Positions 60,223-64,000 of a DNA stretch of 64,000 nt are shown in pieces. Origin of the DNA: Brevundimonas sp. SORGH_AS_0993 (GTDB lineage Bacteria > Pseudomonadota > Alphaproteobacteria > Caulobacterales > Caulobacteraceae). The stretch covers positions 1,679,001 through 1,743,000 of the forward strand of contig NZ_JAUTAH010000001.1 in assembly GCF_030818545.1 (NCBI RefSeq). The letters run 5' to 3'. Both the position numbers and the translations under genes were made by a program. The notes beneath the pieces were generated by a model. That model saw only the letters and a list, made by a program, of their open reading frames with translations, searched no databases and had not been told where the DNA came from. How positions within the stretch are numbered: the first letter of the stretch is position 1; each line of letters begins with the position of its first letter.

Positions 60223-61030
60223 AGATGCGCGAGGCGCCGTAGCCGGTCAGGGCCGCCAGAACCACGCACAGCACCCCGTAAAGCCACGGCCGGCGGTGGG
60301 CGAACTCGTAGATGTCGCGCTCCAGCCCGACCTTCTCGACCGTCAGGGTCAGGTTCGAAACCGAGCGCGGCTCTCCGTCCTGAAACAGCCAGACCTCAGC
60401 GTAGTATTTGCCGGTCGGCGCCACGGTCGGCAGCTTGACCTCGGCGCGGAACAGACCCTTGTCGACGAACTCCACCCCTTGCGGATCGGTGTCGTAAAGG
60501 GCGGCGGCCTCCTTCAGCCGGATCACGGCCCGGCGCCAGTCCAGATAGTCGTCGCCCAGCCGGCTGACCACGACGTCGCGCACGCCATAGCGCGTGACGG
60601 TTCGGCTTTCCTCGGGCGCGTCGATGCGCAGGTGATCGACGCCGACGCCCAGGCGGCGCAACTGGCCGAAGTCGGCGATATCGGACAGGGGCCGCGTCGA
60701 GGCGGTCATGTAGAAGCCGGGCGCCCCTTCGAACAGGACCGGGCGGCTGTTCAGCCAGACGCCCATGTTGCGGGTCTTCTTGACCAGGCGAACGGGGGCG
60801 TCCGGGCCGCGCACCACCACCACCACATCCGCTGGCTCGGTCGTCGGATTGAACACGGCGCCGTAGAGGACGATGGAGGCGCCGCGGAAGCTGGAATCGA
60901 CCCGGACCTGGGCGTCGGTCAGGGCGGCGGCGACGCGCAGGTCGCCGGTCGTCGCCACGGAACGGTCGGGGGAGGGCGCGACGACGAGGGGCGCGACGGC
61001 GGGGAGCGGGGGCGGAGGCAGGGCCTGCAT
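60206..61030 (-). CDS. TIGR02186-type exported membrane protein
   Basis: A 274-residue protein of unknown function: an apparently weak N-terminal signal or Pro/Ala-rich start, an extracytoplasmic domain with GASIVLYGAVFNPTTEPADV and YAEVWLFQDGEPRS, and a C-terminal membrane segment (about 245-265, WLYGVLCVVLAALTGYGA). In alphaproteobacteria this family lies next to TauE/SafE exporters, as here with a one-base TGATG overlap, so it is probably an accessory of that transporter. It converges on gluQRS and overlaps its end by 17 bp. Confidence 0.82.
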   Translation of the reverse strand: MQALPPPPLPAVAPLVVAPSPDRSVATTGDLRVAAALTDAQVRVDSSFRGASIVLYGAVFNPTTEPADVVVVVRGPDAPVRLVKKTRNMGVWLNSRPVLFEGAPGFYMTASTRPLSDIADFGQLRRLGVGVDHLRIDAPEESRTVTRYGVRDVVVSRLGDDYLDWRRAVIRLKEAAALYDTDPQGVEFVDKGLFRAEVKLPTVAPTGKYYAEVWLFQDGEPRSVSNLTLTVEKVGLERDIYEFAHRRPWLYGVLCVVLAALTGYGASRIFSRRS

Positions 61031-61953
61031 CAGTCGCCCACCCCCGGCGCCAGCATGAAGATGTCGCTGGGGCGCACGAACAGCTCCAGCCCCATCTGGA
61101 TGCCGACCAGCAGAACGATCAGGCCCAGGGCGGCGCGCAGTTCCTCGGCCCGGAAGCGGCCGGCGAACCGCGCGCCCAGCTGGGCCCCGACCACCCCGCC
61201 CAGAAGCAGGATGGTGGACAGGACGACGTCGACCGTCTGGTTGCGCCCGGCCTGCAGAATGGTGGTGATGGCGGTGGTGATGATGATCTGGAACAGGCTG
61301 GTGCCGACCACCGCCCCGGCCCGCATCCGCAAGACGTACAGCATGGCCGGAACCAGGATGAAGCCGCCGCCCACCCCCATGATGGCGGACAGGACACCGG
61401 CGAAGACGCCCAGGCCGAACGGCGGCAGGGCGCTGATATAGAGGCCCGACTTGGGGAACTTCATCTTCAGCGGCAGGCCATAGAGCCACATCGGGCGGCG
61501 GCGCTCCTTGCGCGGCGCAGGCGCGCCGCGGCGACGGCGCAGGATTTCCCCGAGGCTTTCGTTCAGCATCAGGGCGCCGATCGCCCCCAGGAAGACCAGA
61601 TAGGACAGGGCGATGACCAGGTCCGCCTGGCCCAGCAACCGCAGATAGCGGAACAGTTCGACCCCCATCAGGGCGCCGGCCGCGCCGCCCATGGCCATGA
61701 CCGCGCCCATCCTGAAATCGACCGCGCCCTGGCCGGCGTAGCGGATCACGCCCGAGGTGGAGGAGGCGACGACGTGGCTGGCCTGGCTGGCCACCGCCAC
61801 CGTGGGGGGGATGCCCAGAAAGACCAGGATCGGCGCCATCAGGAAGCCGCCCCCGATGCCGAACAGGCCGGACACGAATCCGACCACCGCCCCCAGCATC
61901 ACCAGGGTCGGCCAGTTCACCGAAACCTCGGCGATCGGCAGATAGATATCCAA
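61030..61953 (-). CDS. TauE/SafE family exporter
   Basis: A 307-residue membrane protein with about eight segments in two repeats. Repeat signatures VGFVSGLFGIGGGFLMAPIL (near 24-43) and GVLSAIMGVGGGFILVPAML (in the second half) are the paired Gly-rich motifs of TauE/SafE anion (sulfite, sulfoacetate) exporters. The loop between repeats is Arg-rich (RRRRGAPAPRKERRR). The substrate is not known. First gene of a two-gene unit with the TIGR02186 protein. Confidence 0.92.
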   Translation of the reverse strand: MDIYLPIAEVSVNWPTLVMLGAVVGFVSGLFGIGGGFLMAPILVFLGIPPTVAVASQASHVVASSTSGVIRYAGQGAVDFRMGAVMAMGGAAGALMGVELFRYLRLLGQADLVIALSYLVFLGAIGALMLNESLGEILRRRRGAPAPRKERRRPMWLYGLPLKMKFPKSGLYISALPPFGLGVFAGVLSAIMGVGGGFILVPAMLYVLRMRAGAVVGTSLFQIIITTAITTILQAGRNQTVDVVLSTILLLGGVVGAQLGARFAGRFRAEELRAALGLIVLLVGIQMGLELFVRPSDIFMLAPGVGD

Positions 61954-62054
61954 AGCGCGGGCCTTGGCTGGAACGGAACGACAGGCGCCGGACGGCGACG
62001 ATGAGCGGTCTTAGCGGGCCGGGCGGTCGTCCGCCACCCGGCCCGTCAAGGGGG

Positions 62055-64000
62055 TCAGCGGGCGGCCGTCGACGACGCGCGGTTCTGGGCCACGAAGGCG
62101 TCGGCGGCCGTGCGGGCGGCGCGCTGATCGACGGCGTTGGTCGTGGGACGCAGCCGGGTCACGGCGGCCTGGGCCTCGCTGTCGCCGGCGCGCGCGGCGA
62201 TCATGTACCACTTCAGGGCCTCGGCCGAATTCTTGGCCACGCCGTCGGCGCCGGTCTCATAGATGCGCGCGACATTGTACTGGCTGTCGGGCAGGCCGCG
62301 TTCGGCCGCGCGCTTTAGCCAGGTCAGGGCCTCGGTCTGGTTGGTCGGGCCGCCGTCGCCTTCGAACAGTTGCATGCCGTACAGATGCATGCCGCGCGGG
62401 TCGCCGCCCTGGGCGGCGCGCCGGCCCCACTGGCGGCTTTCGGCCGGATTGGCGTTCAAGCCGTTGCCGCCCGCCAGATAGAGCTGGCCCAGATAGGTCT
62501 GGGCCGGGGCGTACCCCAGGTCGGCCGCGCGCTTCAGCAGCTCGACGCCGCCGTTGTCGCCCGATTCCAGACGACCGACCGCCTGTTCGTATTCCGCCGC
62601 CCCCGGCCCGGCGAGGTTCAGCGGCGGAATGGCGTCGGTGACGACGGCCGAGGCGGCGATGGGCAGGCCGGCGGCGGGCGCGGTCGGTTTGGCCGAAAGG
62701 GCCGGCTTTGCCTGACCGCCCCACTGCGACAGGTCGAAATGCGGCAGGTCCGTTCCGTCGCTCAGTTCGGCGTAGCCATAGACGCCGCCGGTCAGGGCCA
62801 CGGCGGTGACGGAGGCCAGAAAGGCCTTCTTGACCGTCGAGCTTTCGCGGGCCGCCTGCCTGTCCAACCGTTCCTGCAGCTTGGATTTGCCGCCGCGCTT
62901 GGTCTTGAGGCCGAAGGCCCCGCGCGCGGGCTCTTCGGCTTCGGCCGCCGAAGCGATGGCGGCGCGGGCCGCGTCGATGGCGCCGCGCGTGGAGGGCGCC
63001 CGACCGGCCGCCGCCGCCGCACCCATCTGGGCCTGCAGACGACGCGGATCGACAAAATCGGTCTCGCCGTCGAAATCCCCGGCTTCATCGTCCAGCGCGG
63101 GACGACTGGTCGGGGTCTTGGCCGCGCCGTGGGCGTCCTTGTCCGAAGACAGGGCTTCCAGGGCGTCGTCCACATCGGCGCCGCCGAACCCGCTGAAGGG
63201 TTGGATCACGGGCGTCTCGTCGACAGTCCGCTCCACGACGAAGGCCGCCTCGGCGACCGACGCGGTCGCGGTCTCGTCGAACAGGGCCGTCGGAAAGGGT
63301 GAAGCCCCCTCGGCCTCGGGCGTGACGGGATCGGAAGACCAGGTCTCGGCGTCGAACGAATCCTGGGGGAAGGCGGCGGCGCGCCAGTCGCCTTGGGCGG
63401 CGTCCGTCTGGGCCGGCGCCTCAGGCATGGCGAAGGCCGGCGACGCGGCGCGCGGCGCGGAGGCGGCGCGTTCGGCGACGACGCGCGGGGCCGCCGCTTC
63501 GGAAGGACCGCGCGATTGCAGGCTGTCACGGGCGTCGGCCAGAAGTCGAGCCGTGCGCTCCTCGCTCAGGCGCATGCGTTCGGCCAGTTCGCCGGAGGCG
63601 CGGTCGTAACGCTGCTCGATCTTGTCGGTGCTTTCGGCCAGGCGGCGGCCGATGTCTTCCAGCGCCTGCTGCGAGCGGCGCTCGGACTGGGCGATCCGGT
63701 CGCTGAGGCGATCCGAGATGCGCGTGATCTCGCCGCCCAGCTTCTCCAGCGCCAGGGCGTTGCGGTCGTCGGCGGCGGTCAGGCGTTGATCGACCCGCTC
63801 CACATGGCGGGCGAACTCCTGGTTCAGGCGCGCGGCGGCCGTGCGAGCGGAGGCTTCGGCGCGGTCGTTCTCGCCGGTTTCCACCGCGTTGAGGCGGCCG
63901 CTCAGATTTTGGGCGATGCGCAGCACTTCGCGGCCCATGGCCTCGATGCCCAGGACGCCCTTCTGTTCGGCGCTCTTGACCTGTTCGCCGACCGACTGGA
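62055..64000 (-). CDS. PodJ-like polarity protein, N terminus cut by window edge
   Basis: At least 648 residues with the frame open at the edge. Order: long coiled coil (from the edge to about 63500; IAQSERRSQQALEDIGRRLA and similar), an acidic low-complexity region, a membrane segment (about 62770-62840, AFLASVTAVALTGGVYGYAE), and four Sel1-like repeats (about 62200-62560; GVELLKRAADLGYAPAQTYL type). This layout matches Caulobacter PodJ, which localises at the flagellar pole and organises pili and holdfast; its far C-terminal peptidoglycan-binding part is missing or reduced here, since the frame ends soon after the repeats. Confidence 0.85.
   Translation of the reverse strand, partial: QSVGEQVKSAEQKGVLGIEAMGREVLRIAQNLSGRLNAVETGENDRAEASARTAAARLNQEFARHVERVDQRLTAADDRNALALEKLGGEITRISDRLSDRIAQSERRSQQALEDIGRRLAESTDKIEQRYDRASGELAERMRLSEERTARLLADARDSLQSRGPSEAAAPRVVAERAASAPRAASPAFAMPEAPAQTDAAQGDWRAAAFPQDSFDAETWSSDPVTPEAEGASPFPTALFDETATASVAEAAFVVERTVDETPVIQPFSGFGGADVDDALEALSSDKDAHGAAKTPTSRPALDDEAGDFDGETDFVDPRRLQAQMGAAAAAGRAPSTRGAIDAARAAIASAAEAEEPARGAFGLKTKRGGKSKLQERLDRQAARESSTVKKAFLASVTAVALTGGVYGYAELSDGTDLPHFDLSQWGGQAKPALSAKPTAPAAGLPIAASAVVTDAIPPLNLAGPGAAEYEQAVGRLESGDNGGVELLKRAADLGYAPAQTYLGQLYLAGGNGLNANPAESRQWGRRAAQGGDPRGMHLYGMQLFEGDGGPTNQTEALTWLKRAAERGLPDSQYNVARIYETGADGVAKNSAEALKWYMIAARAGDSEAQAAVTRLRPTTNAVDQRAARTAADAFVAQNRASSTAAR

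Overview
The window is high-GC, gene-dense DNA from an alphaproteobacterium. It fits the Caulobacteraceae best, probably a Brevundimonas-like genome. The signs are ftsE-ftsX-ydcF-plsC behind an MJ0042 zinc-ribbon protein, a PodJ-like polarity protein at the right edge, an extended L21, three TonB-dependent receptors, an ECF sigma/ChrR pair, and many 4-base stop/start overlaps. The organism is inferred from gene content; no rRNA or tRNA gene was seen.

Left part (1-24.7 kb), mostly housekeeping. On the minus strand a VapBC-type toxin-antitoxin pair sits directly upstream of trpF-trpB, with the toxin stop overlapping the trpF start. Next come rsuA, an RsmC-like methyltransferase and uppP, then a CDF cation exporter, a GST, a possible structured RNA and queG. 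A 17-copy 9-bp tandem repeat lies between queG and an FKBP lipoprotein gene that overlaps ilvA. rpmA and rplU follow, the latter with a promoter and a terminator-like hairpin in its leader. Then come a phosphoribosyltransferase, the ftsEX cluster, mipA-like, hisC with an unknown partner, a DUF2125 protein, ybaK and a DinG-like helicase.

Middle (24.7-34.4 kb), DNA damage and stress. An accessory RhuM-family gene is wedged between the dinG-like gene and a divergent Lhr-type ligase-associated helicase. That helicase is followed by PdeM nuclease and Ku, convergent with a three-domain LigD. Divergent from LigD is a two-gene cassette (nucleotidyltransferase-fold protein plus metallophosphoesterase) preceded by an exact match to the alphaproteobacterial general-stress promoter GGAAC-N16-CGTT. 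This is the best candidate here for an undescribed system.

Light and oxidative-stress block (34.4-43 kb). A heme oxygenase is translationally coupled to a bacteriophytochrome hybrid kinase. It is followed by DUF1295, ChrR-like anti-sigma and ECF sigma genes on one strand and a divergent FAD-oxidoreductase/DUF1365 pair, a gene set typical of singlet-oxygen regulons. The ChrR-like protein lacks the two zinc-binding cysteines of the classical anti-sigma domain.

Accessory uptake region (43-57 kb). It holds two fused gene remnants with a 14-bp tandem duplication; an M20 amidohydrolase, alpha/beta hydrolase and TonB receptor opposite an AraC regulator; a TetR/Coq4-like/DUF2147 group; a TonB receptor broken by a one-base frameshift and preceded by a perfect palindrome; a small secreted PraB-like protein; and another TonB receptor. 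The right end (57-64 kb) returns to ordinary genes: HNH endonuclease, UPF0126 membrane protein, AlkA-like glycosylase, gluQRS, TIGR02186/TauE pair and a truncated PodJ-like gene.
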